Of a DNA stretch of 6,660 nucleotides, positions 1 to 5,984 are shown one piece after another. A model generated the notes under the pieces. The model was not told where the DNA came from. It saw nothing but the letters and a program-made list of their open reading frames with translations, and made no database searches. Source of the DNA: Spirochaetales bacterium. Lineage in GTDB: Bacteria; Spirochaetota; Spirochaetia; DSM-27196; SKKC01. The first letter of the stretch is position 1. Each line of letters opens with the position of its first letter. Location of the stretch: assembly GCA_007126865.1 (NCBI GenBank), contig SLAN01000103.1, positions 1-6,660 of the forward strand, in the 5' to 3' direction. The translations under genes were made by a program, and so were the position numbers.

Positions 1-48
1 CATCGCGCTGGTATTGTGATTGATGATCATTCAATCCTCCTTGACTGA
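1..48 (+). CDS. Possible 3' end of an upstream coding region (partial)
   Basis: Reading frame 1 is open from the window edge to a TGA at 46-48 and would give the C-terminal residues HRAGIVIDDHSILLD. The two other plus frames stop within the first 23 bases, so if an upstream plus-strand gene reaches this window, it ends here. Fifteen residues are too few to recognise a family or to prove coding. A terminator with a T-run does not follow. Confidence 0.25.
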   Translation, partial: HRAGIVIDDHSILLD

Positions 49-70
49 ACTCCATTCAGCCGAACATCCG

Positions 71-122
71 TCTCCGGCGGGACCGGCGTACGCCGAACCC
101 TGCTTTCCGGCTACGCCGGAGA
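71..122. repeat. GC-rich nested and competing inverted repeats
   Basis: Three dyads overlap here. TCTCCGGCG at 71-79 is the exact reverse complement of CGCCGGAGA at 114-122, a 9-bp outer stem. Inside it, CGGCGTACGCCG at 84-95 is a perfect 12-base palindrome. TCCGGC at 106-111 and GCCGGA at 115-120 form a 6-bp local hairpin with loop TAC, and this uses the same 3' bases as the outer stem, so the two folds exclude each other. A further 5-bp stem, GCGGA 135-139 with TCCGC 146-150, follows. There is no downstream T-run, so this is not a standard intrinsic terminator. It may be an RNA structure in the thiN leader or a REP-like intergenic repeat; the sequence alone cannot decide. Confidence 0.5.
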
Positions 123-165
123 AGCCTGCCCGGCGCGGAAACCCCTCCGCTCCGGAACACGGCAC

Positions 166-279
166 ATGTACACAACGTGCCTTATTGAGATTGTCGGGCA
201 GGCGATTGATGAACTTGAGTCGAATACCGATTTGCGACTGCGAGGCGTTTCGGTGCACTATTCGGAGTATCGTGATTGA
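166..279 (+). CDS. Possible small ORF, 37 residues, overlapping thiN start
   Basis: This ORF starts at the only ATG/GTG/TTG available in its frame after the stop at 46-48. It encodes a peptide beginning MYTTCLIEIVGQAIDELES and ending VSVHYSEYRD. The composition (alternating hydrophobic and acidic residues, a plausible helix followed by a strand) looks more like a real protein than the proline/arginine-rich translations of the other frames. Its TGA at 277-279 lies 3' of the proposed thiN GTG at 272, an 8-base overlap of the kind seen in translationally coupled genes. Against it: no strong Shine-Dalgarno sequence precedes 166 (only GGAA around 153-156), third-codon-position GC is only about one half, and I do not recognise the family. 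It could be a leader peptide, a tiny gene or a remnant of a longer frame. Confidence 0.35.
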   Translation: MYTTCLIEIVGQAIDELESNTDLRLRGVSVHYSEYRD

Positions 280-961
280 TTCGGTGCTGCTGATCGGAGG
301 TGCACGAGCTCCGGACTACCTGTTGCGTGCGGTAGCCGGAAGAGTCTCATACATAGCGACGGCCGATTCCGGTCTGGACCACGCGCGCGAGCTCGGCCTC
401 GCTCCGGACCTGATTTGCGGTGATATGGACAGTGTCAGCGATCCGGACATCGCTCATCGGTACCCGGAAGCGCAGGTTCATCAATTTGGTCGCGAGAAAG
501 ACGAAACCGATACCGAAATCGGGCTTCGATTCCTGCGTGAGGCGGGATTCGTCAACCCGGTGATCTTCGGCGGTGGGGCTTCGGGGAGACCTGATCACTA
601 TTTCGGTATTCTGTGGACATTTGAGCGTAATCCATCGCCACGGGGATGGATCGACAGTGACGCGGAGATGGTGGTGGTAGAGGAGGGGGACCGGTTCGAA
701 GTCCGTGCTGAACCGGGTACGATACTCTCCTGTTTCCCGGTCGGTCGCGGACCGTTTTCATTCATGAGCGACGGCCTCCGTTGGCCGCTGCACGGCTTAC
801 AATGGACGCGAGAGACCAGCGGTATGAGTAACATCGTAGATACAGAACGGATTTCGATCTCGGTAGCCGCCGGCCGCGTTCTGATCGTACGGCCGTTCGT
901 TGTCGACTCGCGCTCGAACGGACCGGAGCTGGTGAACGGAACATGGCGAGCAACCGTGTAG
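272..961 (+). CDS. thiN: Thiamine diphosphokinase (thiamine pyrophosphokinase)
   Basis: This cytoplasmic enzyme transfers pyrophosphate from ATP to thiamine to give thiamine diphosphate, the last step of salvage. The 229-residue product has the family motifs in order: a first strand SVLLIGG at 4-10, TADSGLDHA at 30-38, PDLICGDMDS at 45-54, the acidic signature KDETDTE at 76-82, GRPDH at 105-109, and a SGMSN version of the GLSN thiamine-pocket motif at 183-187. The two domains (alpha/beta catalytic, then beta-rich substrate-binding) look complete. I chose GTG 272 because the family begins almost directly with the first strand and GGAG lies at 264-267, although its 4-base spacing is short. ATG 209 is an in-frame alternative that adds 21 residues unlike the family, and the frame is open back to ATG 20. 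The last 20 or so residues extend past the usual end. The gene overlaps the next by 19 bases, so they are probably cotranscribed. No TPP riboswitch core is seen upstream. Confidence 0.9.
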   Translation: MIDSVLLIGGARAPDYLLRAVAGRVSYIATADSGLDHARELGLAPDLICGDMDSVSDPDIAHRYPEAQVHQFGREKDETDTEIGLRFLREAGFVNPVIFGGGASGRPDHYFGILWTFERNPSPRGWIDSDAEMVVVEEGDRFEVRAEPGTILSCFPVGRGPFSFMSDGLRWPLHGLQWTRETSGMSNIVDTERISISVAAGRVLIVRPFVVDSRSNGPELVNGTWRATV

Positions 962-2694
962 AAGTCTCGGCGCCGAAGGCGTTGAGCAGCGAAGATGAAT
1001 CCCGACTCGAGAACACAATCCGAAATGCACTCGGTCTCGATGTTGCGACCGACACACCGGTCTACCCGGCCCGCCTCGAGGAGAGCGCCCGCCGGGAGTT
1101 GCTCCGCGCCGAGATAGAGAAGCTTTCCCGAAGCGATCGCAGAGCGCTCTGGACACTCCGAGTCCGCAAGGGGAAGGACGAGCTCGGCGTCATCGAGCCG
1201 TACCTTCTTAACCGGAAAGAACGCGAAATCCGCCGTTCTCATGCCGCGCTGCGCGATTTCGACGGCACCATGCTGCCGGGGGAAAGCGCCGGGCTCTTCG
1301 CCGATCTCTACGATGCAGCCACCGGCATACGACCGTATTTCAGACAAATCTGGGAAGACGAATCGGCATTTGTCGAGTCTTTTTTTCGCTCGATTACTCA
1401 CACCAAACCGGCGCTGCGCGATGAGCTCTCGCACTTCATGTCGCAGCAGGAGATGCAGGAGATCTATTTGCGAGAGCGAAATCGTCAGCACGTCCATCAG
1501 CTCACGATCGCACGCATCGACTCCTATATCGCCCAGCTCGATTACACCCGCTTCGAGCGAATCGAGCACGCAGCATTGCCGCTCTACTATTTGGGACCGT
1601 TGTTGCACTTCCCGTTCGATGAGTTCCTGCACTGCTACGGCATAGCGGAATCACCGCGCGGGAAAAAAGGTGTGTCACGGCTGGTTCTGAGCGAGGGCAT
1701 CGATTACCTCGAGCGGCTCTTTCATGCCCTCTACCTTGCGCGACGGTTGCCCGAGGACAATCCCGCAACCGGTGATCTGCTTCAGGTCTTCGGCTTCTCC
1801 CCGGACGAAGCCGAGCGACTCGCCATGTCAATGACGTGGTTGGCGGATACCGCGCGCGATTTCAGCCGGACAATACCGCTCGCCGACATTATCCGGGTGG
1901 CACGCAGGGACCCGTTTTACCGGTTGCAGGTGTATGTTCCCAAGCCGAAGCTCGCCGAGTTCTACCGTGCAAAGCTGAAACTGACCTGTCTGCGCACACT
2001 TGACGAGCGCTTCCCGAACGTTCGCGTTGGGGTTGTCGGATACTACCTGCGAGAGCTCTTCAACGAAGAACTCGAAGCGCTGAAATTCTACGAAGCTCCG
2101 GATGCACACGGCGAAAACCTGGACGACCAGGAGGAGGAGTCGACCGAAGCACTTCCGCGACCGAAGTACGGACTGGCAATGCGCTGCCTGATCACATACC
2201 TTCACGGACATTACCGCTCGGTGCTCCAGGAAGAAGCACGGATTATCGGGCGGATCCTGCCGGCTCGCATGCGCGAAGAGCAGGGCACGCTCATGCACCA
2301 GGCAGGGGCATTCGAGGATGTCGTCGAGCGGCTCATTGCAATCGATCACGCCATGGCGCCGCAGGAGTACGACGGCCAGACTCTCGCCCGACTGAGGCGG
2401 AACATCGATCGTGATATCAGTCAACAGAAAGCGTACCGGGCATTCATCGCACAAAAACAGCGCGAAGCGTTCACGCTGATAGACAAGGCGCTCGAACACC
2501 TTACGGGTATGCGTGAGGTCTTCGAGGAGGTCATACCCCTCCATTCTCAGCGGTTGGACGAGAGCTATCGGTCGATGCGCGGAACCAAACGAAGCAGAGA
2601 AGGGCTGAAAGAAGCAGTGGAGCGAGAGATCAGGATTATGGACCAGATGGAGGCGCTGGTTACCGAAACAATCATGCTCGACGATGGGCGCTGA
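943..2694 (+). CDS. Large helical protein of unknown function (spirochaete DUF5312-like?)
   Basis: I do not recognise a catalytic family. The 583-residue product is soluble in appearance: no signal peptide and no membrane segment. It is rich in Glu, Arg, Leu and Ala with heptad-like stretches, so it is mostly alpha-helical. A short N-terminal arm leads into charged helices (about 45-200), a more hydrophobic helical core (about 200-380), an acidic disordered linker with EEE (about 385-409), and C-terminal helices (about 410-575), the last of them a probable coiled coil. From memory, its size and character, and its place after a thiamine pyrophosphokinase gene, recall a family of unknown function found in Treponema and relatives (DUF5312); this link is tentative. 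ATG 943 lies inside the end of thiN with purine-rich GGTGAACGGA just before it, so coupling is likely. Coding is well supported by length and codon usage. It ends at a convergent gap. Confidence 0.85.
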   Translation: MASNRVEVSAPKALSSEDESRLENTIRNALGLDVATDTPVYPARLEESARRELLRAEIEKLSRSDRRALWTLRVRKGKDELGVIEPYLLNRKEREIRRSHAALRDFDGTMLPGESAGLFADLYDAATGIRPYFRQIWEDESAFVESFFRSITHTKPALRDELSHFMSQQEMQEIYLRERNRQHVHQLTIARIDSYIAQLDYTRFERIEHAALPLYYLGPLLHFPFDEFLHCYGIAESPRGKKGVSRLVLSEGIDYLERLFHALYLARRLPEDNPATGDLLQVFGFSPDEAERLAMSMTWLADTARDFSRTIPLADIIRVARRDPFYRLQVYVPKPKLAEFYRAKLKLTCLRTLDERFPNVRVGVVGYYLRELFNEELEALKFYEAPDAHGENLDDQEEESTEALPRPKYGLAMRCLITYLHGHYRSVLQEEARIIGRILPARMREEQGTLMHQAGAFEDVVERLIAIDHAMAPQEYDGQTLARLRRNIDRDISQQKAYRAFIAQKQREAFTLIDKALEHLTGMREVFEEVIPLHSQRLDESYRSMRGTKRSREGLKEAVEREIRIMDQMEALVTETIMLDDGR

Positions 2695-2805
2695 GCGCAT
2701 TCCGAGCGAAGCCCCTCGCCGGGCAGGCTGATCGGACCGTGGCTACCTCGGAAAGGCTGCTCAAACTGTGATGGCCTCGGGCACACACACCCCGTAAACG
2801 CCGAC
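2695..2805. other. Convergent intergenic gap with weak dyads
   Basis: These 111 bases separate the stops of two convergent genes, so a bidirectional terminator would be expected. The best inverted repeats are TTCCGAG 2700-2706 with CTCGGAA 2747-2753 (7 bp, 40-base loop), GCCC 2711-2714 with GGGC 2721-2724, and CGGG 2778-2781 with CCCG 2791-2794 closing a CA-repeat loop. None is followed by a T-run on either strand, so I cannot call an intrinsic terminator. Rho-dependent ending or simple stem-loops remain possible. Confidence 0.35.
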
Positions 2806-3627
2806 TCATTCCTCGAACAGCCGCTGAAACTGAAACGGATCGACACCGAGTTGAAAGTACTCCAGCAGGATCGGATACTCGTCGAGTACCTCGCCGTAGC
2901 TTCGCAACGAGCGTTGAATTTCCTCATCTCGCGCCTGACGATCCGCCCGTTCGGCGGATGCAGCGATAAGGGCATCGGTCTCCGCTTCCAGCTGTGTGCG
3001 ATAGAGTGACCGAGCCTCCTGATATAGCGCGAAATCGGGAACTCGATATGAGCGTAAGGCGACCTGCGTAATCCGAAGTCGGGGATGGCGACCAGAGAGA
3101 TAGCCAACCAACTCCTCTTCGATCGATTCGATCGACAACTCATCGGCAGCGTCTCCGTCGGACAACAAATCGATCAATCTGTCGACCGCGGCAGTCTTGA
3201 GAGTGTCAACGGTTCGTTCATACCATCGGTCAAGATTCTCCGGCCGTAACCCGTCTTCCTCGGCGAGTTCCGGGAGCGTCTCCGGCGAAAGTGCTATGGT
3301 TATCGCGGCGCTGATTTCGTAACTCAAATCCGGCCGATCGGCCAGCACGGTGCGGTAGATTTCCCCCGACGGTAGAGATCCGGAAGCATCGACCTGCACG
3401 GTACGCGGCTCTGAATCGAAAACGTATACTTCCATGTTCGTCGGAATCAGCCGCTGCCAGCGCCACTGAAACTCGCCCGGCCGGATCGCCTCGCTCTCCC
3501 AGCCGTGAGTGCGCGAAAAGACAACACCGTACCCGTCGTCCGGGATCAGAAACTGAATCCAACCGAAATAGAAAACAACTGCTCCGAGTATCAGAAGAAC
3601 GACCAGCCCTATTAGAAACTTTTTCAC
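2806..3627 (-). CDS. Membrane-anchored SPFH/band-7-like protein
   Basis: The 273-residue product starts with a Lys-Lys pair and a strongly hydrophobic segment at about 4-29, a typical single N-terminal anchor, so the rest probably lies outside the inner membrane. Residues about 32-75 (YGVVFSRTHG, then RPGEFQWRWQRLIP and a FDSEPRTV strand) resemble the opening of SPFH/prohibitin-homology domains, where a Gly-Val-Val strand is followed by a PGxxxxxP turn and a strand giving a DxR/DxE. The middle (about 100-195) reads as the rest of that domain. Residues about 198-247 form a charged helix like the coiled coil that follows SPFH domains. The SPFH assignment is by pattern, so its function (membrane scaffold or protease partner) is inference. 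Start: GTG 3627 has AGGAG at 3635-3639 with ideal 7-base spacing. A TTG at 3645 would add six residues and place that ribosome site inside the gene. A promoter is seen at 3686-3715. No partner protease or NfeD gene is adjacent. Confidence 0.8.
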   Translation of the reverse strand: MKKFLIGLVVLLILGAVVFYFGWIQFLIPDDGYGVVFSRTHGWESEAIRPGEFQWRWQRLIPTNMEVYVFDSEPRTVQVDASGSLPSGEIYRTVLADRPDLSYEISAAITIALSPETLPELAEEDGLRPENLDRWYERTVDTLKTAAVDRLIDLLSDGDAADELSIESIEEELVGYLSGRHPRLRITQVALRSYRVPDFALYQEARSLYRTQLEAETDALIAASAERADRQARDEEIQRSLRSYGEVLDEYPILLEYFQLGVDPFQFQRLFEE

Positions 3628-3634
3628 GAGACTT

Positions 3635-3639
3635 CTCCT
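3635..3639 (-). promoter_or_regulatory. Shine-Dalgarno site of the SPFH-like gene
   Basis: On the minus strand these bases read AGGAG, 7 bases before the GTG at 3627-3625. This is the strongest ribosome site near the gene and settles the start in favour of GTG 3627 over the upstream TTG 3645, because the encoded peptide then begins MKKFLIGLVV, a normal anchor N-terminus. Confidence 0.75.
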
Positions 3640-3685
3640 GTACAACCGCCTTACGGACTCGCTCCCCCGGTTTGTGGGTGGTTCG

Positions 3686-3715
3686 ATTGTAGGCTACGCG
3701 TTTCTACCCTGGCAA
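3686..3715 (-). promoter_or_regulatory. Sigma70-type promoter for the SPFH-like gene
   Basis: Read on the minus strand, TTGCCA (3715-3710) is followed by an 18-base spacer and TACAAT (3691-3686). These match the -35 and -10 consensus at four and five of six positions. Transcription would start near 3679, leaving a 5' leader of about 50 bases before GTG 3627. Placement in the divergent gap and correct orientation support it. This is a motif match only. Confidence 0.55.
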
Positions 3716-3741
3716 GGGAGGGGGCACGAAGGGGCTGAATA

Positions 3742-3750
3742 TGTTACATT
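3742..3750 (+). promoter_or_regulatory. Candidate extended -10 promoter for the membrane protein and map
   Basis: TGTTACATT reads as an extended -10 element (TG, one base, TACATT at 3745-3750). No credible -35 hexamer lies 16-18 bases upstream, which is compatible with extended -10 promoters but weakens the call. A start about 7 bases after the hexamer falls at 3757, the first base of the proposed ATG, so the transcript could be leaderless. Confidence 0.3.
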
Positions 3751-3756
3751 GAAGGT

Positions 3757-4125
3757 ATGCTGGCATGGCGCCGTGCTGATCGACAGGCCGGAGAACACGT
3801 CACATTCCGTGTGCTGCGTATCCTGGAAGGACTCAGTATCTTCTTCACGTTTTTCATGCTGCTGGTTCTCGCATTGTACCTGATCGGCAGCATTCAGCAG
3901 TTCCTCGACTCAAGCCAGTTCATGCTGTTGGAGCTGTTAGAGATAACGGCAATTCTTTGTGTATTCGTCACCGCGTACTATCTGCTCGTATTGATCGTCT
4001 GGATGGTACGACGTAGGTTTTTCGTGCTTCCGCGCGTAGTGTATTCGATAGCCGCTATTCTGCTCGGTTTCGTGCTCGCATACGGTTCGAGTTTCCTGAG
4101 CGGAATGTTCGGTCCGGTGGGGTGA
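3757..4125 (+). CDS. Small membrane protein, three predicted helices
   Basis: I do not recognise a named family. The 122-residue product has a basic N-terminal stretch (about 1-21, RR and several Arg) and three hydrophobic segments at about 26-47, 57-83 and 92-117, with an Arg triplet MVRRRF at 84-89 between the second and third. By the positive-inside rule the N-terminus and the 84-89 loop should be cytoplasmic, putting the C-terminus outside. There are no obvious catalytic motifs. ATG 3757 is preceded by GAAGG at 3751-3755, only one base away, which is too close for a normal ribosome site. The next in-frame candidate, GTG 3811, has GGAG about 16 bases upstream, also poor. The start is thus uncertain. 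The map start codon follows the stop after 6 bases, so the two genes are almost certainly cotranscribed and probably coupled. A functional link to methionine removal is not implied. Confidence 0.75.
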   Translation: MLAWRRADRQAGEHVTFRVLRILEGLSIFFTFFMLLVLALYLIGSIQQFLDSSQFMLLELLEITAILCVFVTAYYLLVLIVWMVRRRFFVLPRVVYSIAAILLGFVLAYGSSFLSGMFGPVG

Positions 4126-4131
4126 CCCTGC

Positions 4132-4986
4132 ATGCTCGAGCAACGTGCACCGATCGATCCCGAACACCTTGGTCCGCCGGACCGACCCCCCAGAAAGAAC
4201 GGCAGAGAGGTCGCCCGAATCCGTCAGCTCGGACGGCACTTGGGGACCCTTTTCGAAGCACTTTCTCTCCGAATCAAGCCGGGCGTATCCGGGGTCGAGA
4301 TCGATCTATTCGTCGCCGAGTACCTGAAAGAGCGAAATCTTACGCCTGCACTCCGCGGCTATAACGGATTCCCCGCGACGTGCTGCGTTTCGCCCGGGTG
4401 TATTGCGGTTCACGGCGTACCGTCCGACAAACCGCTGCCGAAAGGGGAGCTTGTAACCGTCGATGTCGGTGTCGAACGCGACGGGTGGTATGCCGACGCG
4501 GCGTGGACATTCGCTATCGGGCCGATCTCCCGGGAGCAGGCACGTCTTCTGAAAGGCGCCTACGCAGCGTGTCTCGCCGGAATCAAGGTGGCACGAGCCG
4601 GCAATAGCTACCGGTCCCTCGGGCGAACGGTCGCGCGCATCGCAGACCGCTATGGATTGAGCCTCATCGCTGAATGCTGCGGGCACGGAATCGGACGACA
4701 GCTGCACGAGTCTCCCATCGTCCCGTATCACGTTTGCGGTCGCGAGACTCGCAGCGCAGACACCCAGCTCGACCAGCAGTTCGAAGTCGGGCAGGTTCTC
4801 ACCGTCGAACCGGTCCTTTCCCTCGTTCACCAGACGTTGATAACGGAAGAGCGCACATCCGGGCTGCGTGGCAGCGAAAACGGCCCGACCGCTCAGTTCG
4901 AACACACGGTAGTCGTCGGCCGCGAGACCGGCCACACCCTGACCGCACCAGCCGTCCCGAGCGTTGACTTTCCCCCATACTTCTAG
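4132..4986 (+). CDS. map: Methionine aminopeptidase, type I
   Basis: This cytosolic metalloprotease removes the initiator methionine from new proteins whose second residue is small. All pita-bread-fold active-site residues are visible in the 284-residue product: His94 (AVHG), metal ligands Asp111 (VTVDVG), Asp122 (YADAAW), His185 (GHGIG), Glu226 (LTVEP) and Glu257 (QFEHT), plus His192 (LHESP). Spacing follows Escherichia coli Map (79, 97, 108, 171, 204, 235) closely, except for about 8 extra residues between His185 and Glu226, in the segment around 200-217. The usual SxNE before the active-site VxHG is SPGC here. Relative to E. coli Map there is also a proline-rich N-terminal extension of about 20 residues (PPDRPP at 15-20). 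The start ATG 4132 has GGGG at 4119-4122 overlapping the upstream gene's end. It could be a second Map paralogue rather than the housekeeping copy. Confidence 0.93.
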   Translation: MLEQRAPIDPEHLGPPDRPPRKNGREVARIRQLGRHLGTLFEALSLRIKPGVSGVEIDLFVAEYLKERNLTPALRGYNGFPATCCVSPGCIAVHGVPSDKPLPKGELVTVDVGVERDGWYADAAWTFAIGPISREQARLLKGAYAACLAGIKVARAGNSYRSLGRTVARIADRYGLSLIAECCGHGIGRQLHESPIVPYHVCGRETRSADTQLDQQFEVGQVLTVEPVLSLVHQTLITEERTSGLRGSENGPTAQFEHTVVVGRETGHTLTAPAVPSVDFPPYF

Positions 4987-5050
4987 TAGCGTCGCGCCGT
5001 ATCGCGCGGCGGGGTCGACCCTATCCTATGACGGCCGTGCGGTCGCTTCT

Positions 5051-5124
5051 GCCACCTTAGCTCAGCTGGCCAGAGCACGTGACTTGTAATCTCGGGGTCG
5101 CCGGTTCGAATCCGGCAGGTGGCT
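5051..5124 (+). tRNA. tRNA-Thr, anticodon UGU
   Basis: A full cloverleaf can be drawn. The acceptor stem GCCACCT 5051-5057 pairs with AGGTGGC 5117-5123, with discriminator T at 5124. The D arm is GCTC/GAGC around a 9-base loop with GG. The anticodon arm is CGTGA 5078-5082 and TCTCG 5090-5094, with loop CTTGTAA and anticodon TGT at 5085-5087. A 5-base variable loop follows, then a T arm GCCGG-TTCGAAT-CCGGC. The third pair of the anticodon stem (positions 29:41, bases 5080 and 5092) is T:T and does not pair; all other stem positions do. CCA is not encoded (the next bases are GTT) and must be added after transcription. The gene lies 64 bases after map. A TATCCT at 5022-5027 could be a -10 element, but I see no matching -35. 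Confidence 0.95.
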
Positions 5125-5129
5125 GTTTC

Positions 5130-5285
5130 ATGTTTGAACCGTCGGAGTCGATCGATGATTCACTCAGCCGGATCGATTTCCCTGGCAACTGTGTCACGCA
5201 ACCGGGCGGACTCGTACATCAATCGGAAATGGGCGAGACAGATATACAGGACAATGTAGTGGTCGCAGGTGGCGGTTACCGGTAG
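5130..5285 (+). CDS. Doubtful small ORF between tRNA and mocA, 51 residues
   Basis: The ATG at 5130 opens a 51-codon frame (MFEPSESIDDSLSRIDF, ending VVVAGGGYR) that stops with TAG at 5283-5285, directly before the mocA ATG in the same frame. The peptide is acidic and resembles no family I know. GGTGG at the tRNA 3' end (5118-5122) would be its only ribosome site, which would be unusual. This 160-base stretch otherwise holds no clear terminator. A TATACA at 5243-5248 might be a -10 element for mocA without a good -35. The ORF may simply be chance. Confidence 0.2.
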   Translation: MFEPSESIDDSLSRIDFPGNCVTQPGGLVHQSEMGETDIQDNVVVAGGGYR

Positions 5286-5939
5286 ATGCGCTCGCGCGAC
5301 TGCGACGGTATCATTCTTGCCGCCGGACTGGCCTCACGTATGGGCGGCGAGAAGCTTATGCACGATATCGGCGGCGAGCCACTCGTGCGGCGTGCCGTGC
5401 GGAATGCGCTCGAGGCATGTGCGCGCGTGATCGTCGTGGTCGGCCACAGCGCGGACGTTGTAGGTGAAGCGATCGGTGATCTCGATCGCTCCCGGCTCGT
5501 CATTACACGGAATCGGGACTACCGCGCCGGAATGCTCGGCTCGATCCAGACCGGTTTGCGGGAGGTCTCCACTCGGTGGTTCTTCGTAGTCCCGGGGGAC
5601 ATGCCGGAGGTCGTGCCGCGAATCTACGCCGCTGTCTCAGGCGCAATCGGCGAGTCGGAGGAGAGCGAGGGCCCGGCGGAGGCAGGCGAACGCAGCGTAC
5701 GCGCGGTCGTTCCGTACTACCGTGGCACGCGGGGGCACCCGGTGCTTATCCACAGGGGGCTGATTGCGGAGGTCCTTTCCGAGCCTCCGGAGGGCGGTCC
5801 GATGCGCGAGCTGATCGAGCGCCATCCGGTGCGTCGCATCGAGCTGGAGGAGCAGGCGATAACGCTCGATATCGACACCGAAGAGGCCTATCGAGCATAC
5901 CTGGAACGGTTCAACGGCGGCGATCTGTCCTCGGGTTGA
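5286..5939 (+). CDS. mocA: Molybdenum cofactor cytidylyltransferase (MocA-type NTP transferase)
   Basis: The 217-residue product is a single MobA-like nucleotidyltransferase domain. It shows GIILAAG at 8-14 and RMGGEK at 18-23 (nucleotide-binding loop), VVVGH at 50-54, NRDYRAGMLGSIQTGL at 76-91, the metal-binding PGDMP at 103-107, RGHPVLI at 149-155 and DIDTEE at 195-200. LAAG rather than LAGG, together with RGHPVL, points to the MocA/PucB branch, which joins CMP from CTP to molybdopterin to make the cytosine-dinucleotide cofactor of xanthine-dehydrogenase-type hydroxylases, rather than to GTP-using MobA. The XdhC-family gene directly downstream agrees. Residues about 121-137 form an acidic, glutamate-rich insert. 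ATG 5286 follows an in-frame TAG immediately, so no longer start is possible; the ribosome site is weak (AGGTGG 5267-5272, 13 bases away). The enzyme acts in the cytosol. CTP specificity is inferred. Confidence 0.85.
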   Translation: MRSRDCDGIILAAGLASRMGGEKLMHDIGGEPLVRRAVRNALEACARVIVVVGHSADVVGEAIGDLDRSRLVITRNRDYRAGMLGSIQTGLREVSTRWFFVVPGDMPEVVPRIYAAVSGAIGESEESEGPAEAGERSVRAVVPYYRGTRGHPVLIHRGLIAEVLSEPPEGGPMRELIERHPVRRIELEEQAITLDIDTEEAYRAYLERFNGGDLSSG

Positions 5940-5984
5940 TCGCGGACCGGCATTTGCCTGCACGGCGGATAATCGGCGGCGGCC

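Noticed and set aside
20..271. Long N-terminal extension of thiN from ATG 20
   Set aside because: The added residues are proline- and arginine-rich, cross the dyad-rich intergenic DNA and do not resemble thiamine pyrophosphokinases, which begin near the first beta strand.
49..271. TPP riboswitch upstream of thiN
   Set aside because: I looked for the conserved CUGAGA and the second pyrophosphate-sensing helix sequence and found neither.
598..1632. 344-codon open frame on the minus strand across thiN and the start of the next gene
   Set aside because: It is antisense to two better supported genes, one with unmistakable enzyme motifs, and its translation shows no domain; long antisense frames are common in GC-rich DNA.
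1828..2700. 290-codon minus-strand frame opposite the 583-residue protein
   Set aside because: It shadows a longer frame of good codon usage, has no ribosome site that stands out, and its Cys/His/Phe-rich translation is typical of antisense reading.
4993..5008. CGCGC/GCGCG dyad after map as a terminator
   Set aside because: The stem is only 5 bp with no T-run after it, so an intrinsic terminator cannot be supported.
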